The translations under genes were made by a program, and so were the position numbers. Of a stretch of 64,000 nucleotides of DNA, positions 1-8,613 are shown in pieces. Origin of the DNA: Paenibacillus_V sp046244365 (GTDB lineage: Bacteria > Bacillota > Bacilli > Paenibacillales > NBRC-103111); NCBI RefSeq assembly GCF_046244365.1, contig NZ_CP176395.1:8432001-8496000 (forward strand), given 5' to 3'. The notes under the pieces were generated by a model. It was not told where the DNA came from, searched no databases, and saw nothing but the letters and a program-made list of their open reading frames with translations. The first letter of the stretch is position 1. Each line of letters begins with the position of its first letter.

Positions 1-18
1 ATGAAGCTTTCGCTTCAT
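1..18 (-). terminator. Probable terminator hairpin downstream of tuf (edge of window)
   Basis: A perfect short inverted repeat (ATGAAGC, GAAA loop, GCTTCAT on the minus strand) follows the tuf stop codon. The T-run expected after it lies outside the window, so this is only half visible. Confidence 0.5.
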
Positions 19-25
19 TGTCGTA

Positions 26-1216
26 TTACTTAGTGATTGTTGCTACAGCGCCAGCGCCTACTGTACGGCCGCCTTCGCGGATCGCGAAGCGAGTACCTTC
101 TTCGATCGCGATTGGAGCGATCAGTTCAACAGAAACCGTGATGTTGTCGCCTGGCATAACCATTTCCGTACCTTCTGGCAGAGTGATAACGCCAGTTACG
201 TCAGTTGTACGGAAGTAGAATTGAGGACGGTAGCCTGTGAAAAAAGGCTTGTGACGTCCACCCTCTTCTTTAGTCAGAACGTAGATTTGAGCCGAGAAGT
301 TCGTGTGTGGTTTAACGGAGTTTGGCTTAGCCAAAACTTGTCCACGCTCGATTTGGTTACGGTCAACGCCACGAAGCAGTGCGCCGATGTTGTCGCCAGC
401 TTGAGCGGAGTCAAGCAATTTGCGGAACATTTCTACGCCTGTTACGATGCATTTTTTAGTTTCTTCAGCAAGACCAACGATTTCGATCTCGTCGCCGACT
501 TTAACAGCACCGCGCTCTACGCGACCTGTAGCAACCGTACCACGGCCAGTGATCGAGAATACGTCCTCGACAGGCATAAGGAAAGGTTTGTCAGTTTGAC
601 GCTCTGGAGTTGGGATGTAAGTGTCGATTTGCTCGAACAGCTCAACGATCTTTTGAGCCCACTCGCCATCTGGGTTTTGCAGAGCTTCACGAGCGGAACC
701 GCGAACGATTGGAGTATCGTCGCCTGGGAATTCGTACTCGGACAGCAAGTCGCGAATTTCCATTTCAACCAGCTCAAGCAACTCTTCGTCTTCTACCATG
801 TCGCATTTGTTCATGAATACGACGATGTAAGGTACGCCTACTTGACGGGAGAGCAGGATGTGCTCGCGAGTTTGCGGCATTGGGCCGTCAGCTGCGGATA
901 CAACCAGGATCGCGCCGTCCATTTGAGCTGCGCCGGTGATCATGTTTTTAACATAGTCGGCGTGGCCTGGGCAGTCAACGTGAGCGTAGTGACGGTTAGG
1001 TGTTTCGTATTCAACGTGAGCTGTGGAGATTGTGATACCGCGCTCGCGCTCTTCTGGAGCTTTGTCGATTTGGTCGAAAGCTACAGCCGCACCGCCGTAT
1101 TTTTTGGACAATACTGTTGTGATAGCCGCTGTCAGCGTTGTTTTACCATGGTCAACGTGACCGATAGTACCGATGTTAACGTGCGGCTTATTGCGTTCAA
1201 ATTTCGCTTTTGCCAT
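26..1216 (-). CDS. tuf: Elongation factor Tu
   Basis: EF-Tu is the GTPase that carries aminoacyl-tRNA to the ribosomal A site. The 396-residue length is normal. The P-loop GHVDHGKT is at about residues 19-26, followed by DCPGH near 81 and the NKCD guanine-specificity motif near 136. The two C-terminal beta-barrel domains follow and end in the usual acidic/basic tail. The ATG is preceded by AGGAGG at good spacing. It is the last gene of the str operon (rpsL-rpsG-fusA-tuf), 36 bases after fusA, with a hairpin after its stop at the window edge. Confidence 0.98.
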   Translation of the reverse strand: MAKAKFERNKPHVNIGTIGHVDHGKTTLTAAITTVLSKKYGGAAVAFDQIDKAPEERERGITISTAHVEYETPNRHYAHVDCPGHADYVKNMITGAAQMDGAILVVSAADGPMPQTREHILLSRQVGVPYIVVFMNKCDMVEDEELLELVEMEIRDLLSEYEFPGDDTPIVRGSAREALQNPDGEWAQKIVELFEQIDTYIPTPERQTDKPFLMPVEDVFSITGRGTVATGRVERGAVKVGDEIEIVGLAEETKKCIVTGVEMFRKLLDSAQAGDNIGALLRGVDRNQIERGQVLAKPNSVKPHTNFSAQIYVLTKEEGGRHKPFFTGYRPQFYFRTTDVTGVITLPEGTEMVMPGDNITVSVELIAPIAIEEGTRFAIREGGRTVGAGAVATITK

Positions 1217-1252
1217 TGTTAAACTACCTCCTCAATAGGGACAATTATTATT

Positions 1253-3328
1253 TTATGCGCCTTTGTGCTTCGCGATAATTTCTTCCGCGATAGACTTAGG
1301 CACTTCTTCATAGTGGGAGAGTTCCATCGAGAACACGCCGCGACCTTGCGTACCGGAACGAAGAACGGTCGAATAACCGAACATTTCGGACAAAGGCACC
1401 TTAGCACGGATAATTTGCGCGCCCGAGCGTGTATCCATACCTTCGATACGACCGCGGCGGGAGTTCAGCATACCCATTACATCGCCCATGTACTCTTCTG
1501 GCACTGTTACTTCTACCTTCATGATTGGCTCAAGCAGAACAGGATTACATTTCTCCTTAGCTGCTTTAAGCGCCATCGAACCCGCGATTTTGAACGCCAT
1601 TTCGCTGGAGTCAACATCATGGTACGATCCGTCAAAGATCGTAGCTTTGATATCAACGAGCGGGAAGCCGGCAATAACGCCGTTCTTCATGGACTCTTCA
1701 ATACCGGCTTGAGCAGGAGCGATGTACTCACGAGGTACGGAACCGCCGACAACTTTGCTTTCGAACACAAAGCCAGATCCTGCCTCGAGAGGCTCGAACT
1801 CGACCCATACGTGTCCGTATTGACCGCGACCACCGGATTGGCGGACAAACTTTCCTTCCACTTTCGCGGAAGAACGGAATGTTTCACGGTAAGCAACTTG
1901 CGGTTTACCAACGTTCGTTTCCACTTTGAATTCGCGACGCATACGGTCTACGATGATTTCCAAGTGGAGTTCGCCCATACCAGCAAGAATGGTTTGACCC
2001 GTTTCTTCGTCGGTATGTGCTCTAAGCGTTGGGTCTTCCTCAGTCAATTTGGAGATGGCAATCCCCATTTTGTCTTGGTCGACTTTTGTTTTTGGCTCGA
2101 TCGCAATCTCGATTACCGGATCAGGGAAGTTCATCGATTCCAAGATAATCGGATGCTTCTCGTCGCAAAGCGTGTCGCCTGTTCCTGTATCCTTCAAGCC
2201 TACGGCAGACGCGATATCGCCCGAATAGACTTCGGAGATTTCTTGACGGCTGTTCGCATGCATTTGAAGAATACGGCCGATACGCTCGCGTTTGCCTTTA
2301 GTTGCATTCAGAACGTACGAACCCGATTGAAGAACGCCCGAGTATACGCGGAAGAATGTCAATTTACCGACAAACGGATCTGTCATGATTTTGAATGCCA
2401 AAGCGGCAAACGGTTGATCATCGGCAGATTTGCGAATCTCTTCTGTTCCATCTTCCAAAGTACCTTTGATATCAGGAACGTCAACCGGCGACGGAAGATA
2501 ATCAACGACAGCGTCGATCATCATTTGAACGCCTTTATTACGGTAAGAAGAACCGCAAACGACTGGGAAGATTTTCACTTCGCAGACGCCTTTACGAAGA
2601 GCGCGTTTCAATTCCTCGATAGTGATTTCTTCACCCTCGAGGTATTTCATCGTCAATTCTTCGTCAAGCTCGGCAACCTTCTCGATCAGCTCCAAGCGAA
2701 GCTCAGCCACTTTGTCCTTATGCGATGCTGGTACTTCGACAATGTCGACTTCCTTACCAAGATCGTCTTTGAACATGTGGGCTTTTTCTTCGACAATGTC
2801 GATGATCCCCGTAAAATCATTTTCTGCACCGATTGGAAGCTGGATTGCTACGGCATTCGCTTGCAGTCTGTCACGCATGGAATCGATAACGTTGAGGAAA
2901 TCGGCTCCGATGATATCCATCTTGTTGACATACGCAATACGAGGTACGCCGTAACGGTCCGCTTGTCTCCAAACGGTTTCGGATTGAGGCTCAACGCCTT
3001 CTTTCGCGCTGAATACACCTACAGCTCCATCGAGTACGCGGAGGGAACGTTCAACTTCAACGGTGAAGTCAACGTGCCCCGGGGTGTCGATAATATTGAT
3101 GCGGTGACCTTTCCATTGAGCCGTAGTAGCGGCGGACGTAATCGTGATTCCGCGCTCCTGCTCTTGTTCCATCCAGTCCATCGTCGCTGCACCTTCGTGC
3201 ACTTCGCCGATCTTGTGAGTACGTCCGGTATAGAACAAGATACGTTCGGTCGTGGTCGTCTTACCAGCGTCAATATGCGCCATGATCCCGATATTCCGTG
3301 TATCTTTCAAGGAGAACTCCCTTGCCAT
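1253..3328 (-). CDS. fusA: Elongation factor G
   Basis: EF-G is the translocase GTPase that moves tRNA and mRNA after peptide bond formation and works with RRF in recycling. The 691 residues begin MAREFSLKDTRNIG, with P-loop AHIDAGKT at about 17-24, DTPGHVD near 81 and NKMD near 137; domains II to V follow at normal length. An in-frame ATG two codons upstream (3334) is possible, but AAAGGAG sits 8 bases from the ATG at 3328, so the shorter form is preferred. It lies between rpsG and tuf in the str operon. Confidence 0.97.
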   Translation of the reverse strand: MAREFSLKDTRNIGIMAHIDAGKTTTTERILFYTGRTHKIGEVHEGAATMDWMEQEQERGITITSAATTAQWKGHRINIIDTPGHVDFTVEVERSLRVLDGAVGVFSAKEGVEPQSETVWRQADRYGVPRIAYVNKMDIIGADFLNVIDSMRDRLQANAVAIQLPIGAENDFTGIIDIVEEKAHMFKDDLGKEVDIVEVPASHKDKVAELRLELIEKVAELDEELTMKYLEGEEITIEELKRALRKGVCEVKIFPVVCGSSYRNKGVQMMIDAVVDYLPSPVDVPDIKGTLEDGTEEIRKSADDQPFAALAFKIMTDPFVGKLTFFRVYSGVLQSGSYVLNATKGKRERIGRILQMHANSRQEISEVYSGDIASAVGLKDTGTGDTLCDEKHPIILESMNFPDPVIEIAIEPKTKVDQDKMGIAISKLTEEDPTLRAHTDEETGQTILAGMGELHLEIIVDRMRREFKVETNVGKPQVAYRETFRSSAKVEGKFVRQSGGRGQYGHVWVEFEPLEAGSGFVFESKVVGGSVPREYIAPAQAGIEESMKNGVIAGFPLVDIKATIFDGSYHDVDSSEMAFKIAGSMALKAAKEKCNPVLLEPIMKVEVTVPEEYMGDVMGMLNSRRGRIEGMDTRSGAQIIRAKVPLSEMFGYSTVLRSGTQGRGVFSMELSHYEEVPKSIAEEIIAKHKGA

Positions 3329-3367
3329 GTGCATGTCTCCTTTCTTCCTATTGTAGTCGGCTTAATC

Positions 3368-3838
3368 CTACCAACGGTAGTGAGCAAACGCTTTGTTCGC
3401 TTCAGCCATTTTGTGCGTATCTTCGCGTTTCTTAACCGATGCGCCTGTGTTGTTGCTAGCATCGATGATTTCGGAAGCCAGTCTGTCTTCCATTGTTTTC
3501 TCACCGCGGTGGCGGGAGTAGTTGACCAACCAACGCAATCCAAGCGATGTCCGGCGCTCCGGCTTCACTTCGATTGGCACTTGATAGTTCGCTCCACCTA
3601 CACGACGCGCTTTCACCTCAAGGACAGGCATGATGTTCTTGATAGCCTGTTCGAACACTTCCATTGGGTCTTTTCCAGTGCGTTCGCGGATTACGTTAAA
3701 TGCATCATAAAGAATTGTTTGTGCTACCCCGCGTTTACCATCGATCATAATGCGGTTGATTAAACGAGTAACCAACTTGCTGTTATAGATCGGATCTGGC
3801 AACACGTCTCTACGAGTTACGGGACCTTTACGTGGCAT
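3368..3838 (-). CDS. rpsG: 30S ribosomal protein S7
   Basis: S7 is the primary assembly protein of the 30S head and contacts the 3' domain of 16S rRNA and the E-site tRNA. The 156 residues match the bacterial norm, from MPRKGPVTRRDVLPDPIYNS to the C-terminal AHYRW. The start has AAAGGGGG upstream. It lies 45 bases after rpsL and 39 bases before fusA, in the standard str operon order. Confidence 0.98.
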   Translation of the reverse strand: MPRKGPVTRRDVLPDPIYNSKLVTRLINRIMIDGKRGVAQTILYDAFNVIRERTGKDPMEVFEQAIKNIMPVLEVKARRVGGANYQVPIEVKPERRTSLGLRWLVNYSRHRGEKTMEDRLASEIIDASNNTGASVKKREDTHKMAEANKAFAHYRW

Positions 3839-3883
3839 AGTTATCCCCCTTTCTCCAATTATTCATCCATATTGAGTTTCGCA

Positions 3884-4303
3884 TTACTTCTTCACTTTCG
3901 GACGTTTCGTACCGTATTTGGAACGAGCTTGTTTACGGTTGTTAACCCCAGCCGTATCCAGCGCGCCGCGAACGATATGATAACGTACCCCTGGCAAATC
4001 TTTTACCCGGCCGCCGCGTACGAGAACGACGCTGTGCTCTTGCAGGTTATGTCCGATACCCGGAATGTAAGCCGTAACCTCTACACGGTTCGTCAAACGA
4101 ACACGCGCATATTTACGAAGAGCCGAGTTCGGTTTCTTCGGAGTCATCGTGCCTACACGAGTGCAGACGCCGCGTTTTTGCGGAGCGCTCAAATCGGTTT
4201 CCTCACGTTTCAGGGCGTTGAAGCCCTTCTGAAGTGCAGGAGACTTGGATTTCGTCACTTTCGCCTCACGGCCTTTGCGTACTAGCTGATTGATTGTTGG
4301 CAT
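3884..4303 (-). CDS. rpsL: 30S ribosomal protein S12
   Basis: S12 sits at the decoding centre and governs accuracy. The start chosen is the ATG of MPTINQLVRKG at 4303, with GGAGGTGGCGAC just upstream; the longer open frame to 4450 has no homology or ribosome site. The mature protein is 139 residues. The decoding loop TPKKPNSALRK keeps the lysines whose changes give streptomycin resistance in other bacteria, so the allele looks wild type. It is the first gene of the str operon, about 155 bases downstream of rplGB. Confidence 0.97.
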   Translation of the reverse strand: MPTINQLVRKGREAKVTKSKSPALQKGFNALKREETDLSAPQKRGVCTRVGTMTPKKPNSALRKYARVRLTNRVEVTAYIPGIGHNLQEHSVVLVRGGRVKDLPGVRYHIVRGALDTAGVNNRKQARSKYGTKRPKVKK

Positions 4304-4459
4304 GTCGCCACCTCCTTCCCAAATGAACAACTGAATTGCAAGCCCACAGATCCAGGCGATTCGCAAACGAACAAAGGAAATGTTTCTGCCTACCGAATTC
4401 CCTAGCAACTGCAGGATCGCACCAGCTTGTTCACTCGCAGACAAAAACATTGTTAATCA

Positions 4460-4711
4460 TTATTCATTCACCACTGCAACCACGGCCGCACCAACTTCGA
4501 TTCCGCATGATTTGCCAAGCAGCTTCATCGTATCGACGTAGGTAACTTTCACGCCCATCTTCTTGCAGAGATTCACCATCTTATTTGTCATTCTCGGATC
4601 TGCATCCTTAGCAACAAAAACCTCGTTAGCCTTGCCAAGCTCCACCAGCTTAGTGGATTGCTTCGTGCCTATGCATAGTTTGCCGGCCTGTTTCACTCTC
4701 TCATAAGACAT
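4460..4711 (-). CDS. rplGB: L7Ae-family kink-turn RNA-binding ribosomal protein
   Basis: This 83-residue protein of the L7Ae/L30e family matches B. subtilis YbxF/RplGB, which binds kink-turn RNA; its exact place on the ribosome is less settled. The family signature is the run from QSTKLVELGKANEVFVAKDA to a C-terminal CGIEVGAA. The start MSYERVKQAGK at 4711 follows TTGGAGGATG; the longer frame to 4756 is not supported. It stands between rpoC and rpsL as in Bacillus, but here a clear terminator separates it from rpoC. Confidence 0.9.
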   Translation of the reverse strand: MSYERVKQAGKLCIGTKQSTKLVELGKANEVFVAKDADPRMTNKMVNLCKKMGVKVTYVDTMKLLGKSCGIEVGAAVVAVVNE

Positions 4712-4777
4712 AAAACATCCTCCAAAGGACAGAACGTCAAATATCCTTTTCGGCACACTTCGTTATATTATCATTTC

Positions 4778-4836
4778 AAAAATGCCGTGTCAAGAACGTC
4801 CCAAAAATAGGTTCATCCCCGGCACGGCATTTTTGA
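4778..4836 (-). terminator. Rho-independent terminator after rpoC
   Basis: On the minus strand AAAATGCCGTG pairs with CACGGCATTTTT across a long internal arm. It ends the rpoBC message before rplGB. The repeat is symmetrical enough to work in either direction. Confidence 0.75.
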
Positions 4837-4874
4837 TCGTTCCTAAGCAAAAAAACTTATCGGCCTTGCTTAGC

Positions 4875-7800
4875 TTATACTTCTACCGCTACCTCGCCGT
4901 CAGCTTGCGTATCGGCCGCCAGCTCGGTTCCTTCTTCTTCGATAACTTCCGGCTCGTTCGGATCGAGCACGCGGATATTGCGATAGCGCGCCATACCGGT
5001 ACCGGCTGGAATCAGCTTCCCGATAATGACGTTCTCTTTCAGGCCGAGTAGTTGGTCGACCTTCCCTTTGATCGCGGCATCCGTAAGGACGCGCGTCGTC
5101 TCTTGGAAGGAAGCTGCGGACAAGAAGGAGTCCGTTTCCAGCGAGGCTTTCGTGATACCAAGCAAGATCGGCTTGGCAACGGCAGGCTCTTTGCCGGCAA
5201 ACAGCGCATCGCGGTTAGCCGCTTCATATTCGTGCAGATCGACGAATGCACCCGGGAGAAGCGTCGTATCTCCGGCATCGATAATCCGGATTTTACGCAG
5301 CATCTGACGAATCATGACTTCGATGTGCTTGTCGTTGATTTCTACGCCCTGGTTCCGGTAAACGCGCTGAACTTCTTGCAAAATATAGTTCTGCACGCCG
5401 CGGATCCCTTTGATGCGCAGCATTTCCTTAGGGTCGATCGAACCGTCGGTGAGTTCGTCGCCTGCTTCGATGACTTGACCCTTCGTAACGCGAATACGCG
5501 AACCGAAAGTAACGGTGTACACTTTGGATTCCGCTTCGCCTTGCACTTCGATTTCGCGGCGGTCCTTGGCTTCGCGAATTTCGACTACCGTGCCGTCGAG
5601 CTCGGAAATCGTCGCTTGCCCTTTCGGATTACGCGCTTCGAAAAGCTCCTGGATACGCGGCAAACCTTGCGTGATGTCATCTCCGGCAACACCGCCGGTA
5701 TGGAACGTACGCATCGTGAGCTGGGTTCCCGGCTCCCCGATCGATTGCGCCGCGATAATGCCGACCGCTTCGCCGATTTCCACGTGCTGGCCGGTCGCCA
5801 GGTTACGTCCGTAGCAGCGGTTGCACACGCCATGGCGCGTACGGCAGCTGAGCACGGAACGAATCTGTACGCGGTCGATGCCTGCGCCGATGATTTTGTC
5901 CGCGATATTGGCATTGATCAGCTCGTTGCGGCTTACGATGACTTCGCCCGTTACCGGGTGTTTGATGACTTCGAAGGAATAACGACCCTCGATACGGTCG
6001 TACAGGTCTTCAATGACCTCTTTACCGTCGCGGATTTGGCTGACAATGATGCCTTTATCCGTTCCGCAGTCTTCCTCACGAACGATTACGTCCTGAGCAA
6101 CGTCAACAAGACGGCGGGTCAAGTAACCCGAGTCCGCTGTACGCAGCGCCGTATCCGCAAGACCTTTACGGGCACCGTGCGTGGAGATGAAGTATTCCAA
6201 GACAGTCAGGCCTTCACGGAAGTTCGATTTGATCGGCAATTCGTAAATCCGGCCTGTCGGTGTCGCCATGAGTCCGCGCATCCCGCCAAGCTGCGTAATT
6301 TGCGATTTGTTACCCCGCGCTTTGGATTCCACCATCATGTTGATGGAATTGAATTTATTCAAGGATTTCATCAGAATGTCCGTAATGACATCCTTCGCTG
6401 CACCCCAAATTTCGATGACGCGGTCATAACGCTCGTCATCCGTGATCAAGCCGCGGCGGTAATGGTTTGTAACCACACGGACCTTCTCTTCGGATTCGCG
6501 AAGAACGACGTTCTTCTCGTCCGGAACCGTAACGTCGGAAACGGCAATCGTAATGCCCGCTCGGGTCGAATACGTAAATCCGGTTTCCTTGATGCGGTCC
6601 AAGATCATTGACGTTTGCGTCGTTTTGTAACGGCGGAAACATTCCGCGATGATCGTACCGAGGTATTCTTTACCTACCGCCACTTTGTCAGGGAAATTCG
6701 CAATGCGCTCGCGAATATTCGCGCCCTTCTCGAATACAAAGTAATCGTCGGGAATACCGGTCAGCAAATTCAACTTCGTCGACTCGTTGATATACGGGAA
6801 ATCGGGAGGGAATACTTGGTTGAAGATGATTTTCCCGATCGTCGTAATCAGCATCGCGTTTTGCTGCTTTTCGGTAAAGCTTGTTTTATTGAGCGCCTTG
6901 GCCGGGATAGCTACGACAGAGTGCAGCGAGCCCATGCCACGGTGATACATCGAGAACGCGTCATGCACGGAGCTCAGAATCGAGCCCGTTCCGATCGCTT
7001 CCTGATTGGACATGGTCAAGTAGAAACAACCGAGAACCATATCTTGAGAAGGCGTTACGACCGGCTTGCCGTCTTTCGGGTTCAAAATGTTGCCCGCAGC
7101 CAGCATCAGCAGGCGAGCTTCCGCTTGCGCTTCCGCGGAAAGCGGAACGTGAACGGCCATTTGGTCACCGTCAAAGTCGGCGTTGTACGCCGTACAAACG
7201 AGCGGATGCAGCTTGATCGCACGACCTTCGACGAGAATCGGCTCGAACGCCTGAATCCCGAGTCTGTGAAGCGTGGGGGCACGGTTCAGAAGAACCGGGT
7301 GCTCTTTAATGACTTCCTCAAGCACGTCCCATACTTCCGGGCTAATGCGCTCCACTTTACGTTTCGCGCTCTTGATATTATGGGCAAGACCTTTATTGAC
7401 GAGTTCCTTCATGACGAACGGCTTGAAGAGCTCAAGCGCCATTTCCTTAGGAAGGCCGCATTGATACATTTTCAAGCTTGGTCCTACAACGATAACGGAA
7501 CGGCCGGAATAGTCGACCCGCTTACCGAGCAAGTTTTGACGGAAACGCCCTTGCTTCCCTTTAAGCATGTGGCTCAAAGATTTAAGCGGACGGTTACCCG
7601 GACCTGTTACCGGACGGCCGCGGCGGCCGTTGTCGATCAAGGCGTCAACCGCTTCCTGAAGCATCCGTTTCTCGTTCTGTACGATAATGTCAGGTGCGCC
7701 CAGATCAAGAAGACGCTTCAGACGGTTGTTCCGGTTGATTACGCGGCGGTACAAATCGTTCAAGTCGGAGGTGGCAAAACGGCCGCCGTCCAATTGAACC

Positions 7801-8522
7801 ATCGGACGAAGCTCCGGAGGAATAACGGGCAGTACGTCCAGCACCATCCACTCCGGCATATTTTTGGAATTACGGAATGCTTCCAGAACTTCAAGCCGTT
7901 TAATGGCGCGGTTACGACGCTGCCCTTGCGCGGTTTTCAGTTCTTCCTTGAGGGAATCGACCTCTTTGTCGGAATCGATGTCTTGAAGCAGCTTTTTGAC
8001 TGCTTCCGCACCCATGCCGGCTTGGAACGCATAGCCGTACTTCTCGCGGTAACTGCGGTATTCCTTCTCCGAAAGAAGCTGCTTCTTCTCAAGCGGCGTA
8101 TCCCCTGGATCCGTTACAACGTAGGATGCGAAGTAGATAACTTCCTCCAAGGAGCGCGGCGACATATCGAGAGCAAGACCCATGCGGCTCGGAATTCCTT
8201 TGAAATACCAAATATGCGAAACAGGCGCAGCCAATTCGATATGGCCCATACGCTCACGGCGCACTTTTTGACGGGTTACTTCGACGCCGCAGCGATCGCA
8301 GACAACGCCTTTATAGCGGACACGCTTGTATTTGCCGCAATGACATTCCCAGTCCTTCGTAGGCCCGAAAATTTTCTCGCAGAAAAGCCCTTCTTTCTCA
8401 GGCTTCAGCGTACGGTAGTTGATCGTTTCCGGCTTCTTTACTTCCCCGCGCGACCACGAGCGGATCTTCTCGGGCGAGGCCAAACCGATCTTCATATACT
8501 CAAAGTTATTAACGTCGATCAA
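4875..8522 (-). CDS. rpoC: DNA-directed RNA polymerase subunit beta'
   Basis: Beta' is the catalytic Mg-binding clamp subunit of RNA polymerase. The 1215 residues carry the N-terminal zinc site (C60, C62, C75, C78), the clamp and rudder region, and the absolutely conserved NADFDGD loop with D449, D451 and D453 holding the active-site metal. A second cysteine cluster (CRTRHGVCNRCYG) lies in the C-terminal third. The start codon is TTG, chosen because AAAGGAGG lies 8 bases upstream and the sequence MIDVNNFEYM matches the family. It is 91 bases downstream of rpoB and followed by a terminator. Confidence 0.98.
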   Translation of the reverse strand: MIDVNNFEYMKIGLASPEKIRSWSRGEVKKPETINYRTLKPEKEGLFCEKIFGPTKDWECHCGKYKRVRYKGVVCDRCGVEVTRQKVRRERMGHIELAAPVSHIWYFKGIPSRMGLALDMSPRSLEEVIYFASYVVTDPGDTPLEKKQLLSEKEYRSYREKYGYAFQAGMGAEAVKKLLQDIDSDKEVDSLKEELKTAQGQRRNRAIKRLEVLEAFRNSKNMPEWMVLDVLPVIPPELRPMVQLDGGRFATSDLNDLYRRVINRNNRLKRLLDLGAPDIIVQNEKRMLQEAVDALIDNGRRGRPVTGPGNRPLKSLSHMLKGKQGRFRQNLLGKRVDYSGRSVIVVGPSLKMYQCGLPKEMALELFKPFVMKELVNKGLAHNIKSAKRKVERISPEVWDVLEEVIKEHPVLLNRAPTLHRLGIQAFEPILVEGRAIKLHPLVCTAYNADFDGDQMAVHVPLSAEAQAEARLLMLAAGNILNPKDGKPVVTPSQDMVLGCFYLTMSNQEAIGTGSILSSVHDAFSMYHRGMGSLHSVVAIPAKALNKTSFTEKQQNAMLITTIGKIIFNQVFPPDFPYINESTKLNLLTGIPDDYFVFEKGANIRERIANFPDKVAVGKEYLGTIIAECFRRYKTTQTSMILDRIKETGFTYSTRAGITIAVSDVTVPDEKNVVLRESEEKVRVVTNHYRRGLITDDERYDRVIEIWGAAKDVITDILMKSLNKFNSINMMVESKARGNKSQITQLGGMRGLMATPTGRIYELPIKSNFREGLTVLEYFISTHGARKGLADTALRTADSGYLTRRLVDVAQDVIVREEDCGTDKGIIVSQIRDGKEVIEDLYDRIEGRYSFEVIKHPVTGEVIVSRNELINANIADKIIGAGIDRVQIRSVLSCRTRHGVCNRCYGRNLATGQHVEIGEAVGIIAAQSIGEPGTQLTMRTFHTGGVAGDDITQGLPRIQELFEARNPKGQATISELDGTVVEIREAKDRREIEVQGEAESKVYTVTFGSRIRVTKGQVIEAGDELTDGSIDPKEMLRIKGIRGVQNYILQEVQRVYRNQGVEINDKHIEVMIRQMLRKIRIIDAGDTTLLPGAFVDLHEYEAANRDALFAGKEPAVAKPILLGITKASLETDSFLSAASFQETTRVLTDAAIKGKVDQLLGLKENVIIGKLIPAGTGMARYRNIRVLDPNEPEVIEEEGTELAADTQADGEVAVEV

Positions 8523-8613
8523 GGAGCAACCCTCCTTTAGATTGTATTACTTTGCTGTAAAACCGTATTGTCCGCATACGCGGACGGGCAGCTTTTCAGC
8601 TGCCGCCGCCTTA

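Noticed and set aside
1265..3763. 832-codon plus-strand open frame opposite fusA and rpsG
   Set aside because: Shadow of highly conserved minus-strand genes; no ribosome site and no family resemblance.
5052..8540. Long plus-strand frames opposite rpoC (519 and 641 codons)
   Set aside because: Antisense shadows of rpoC created by its GC-skewed codon use.
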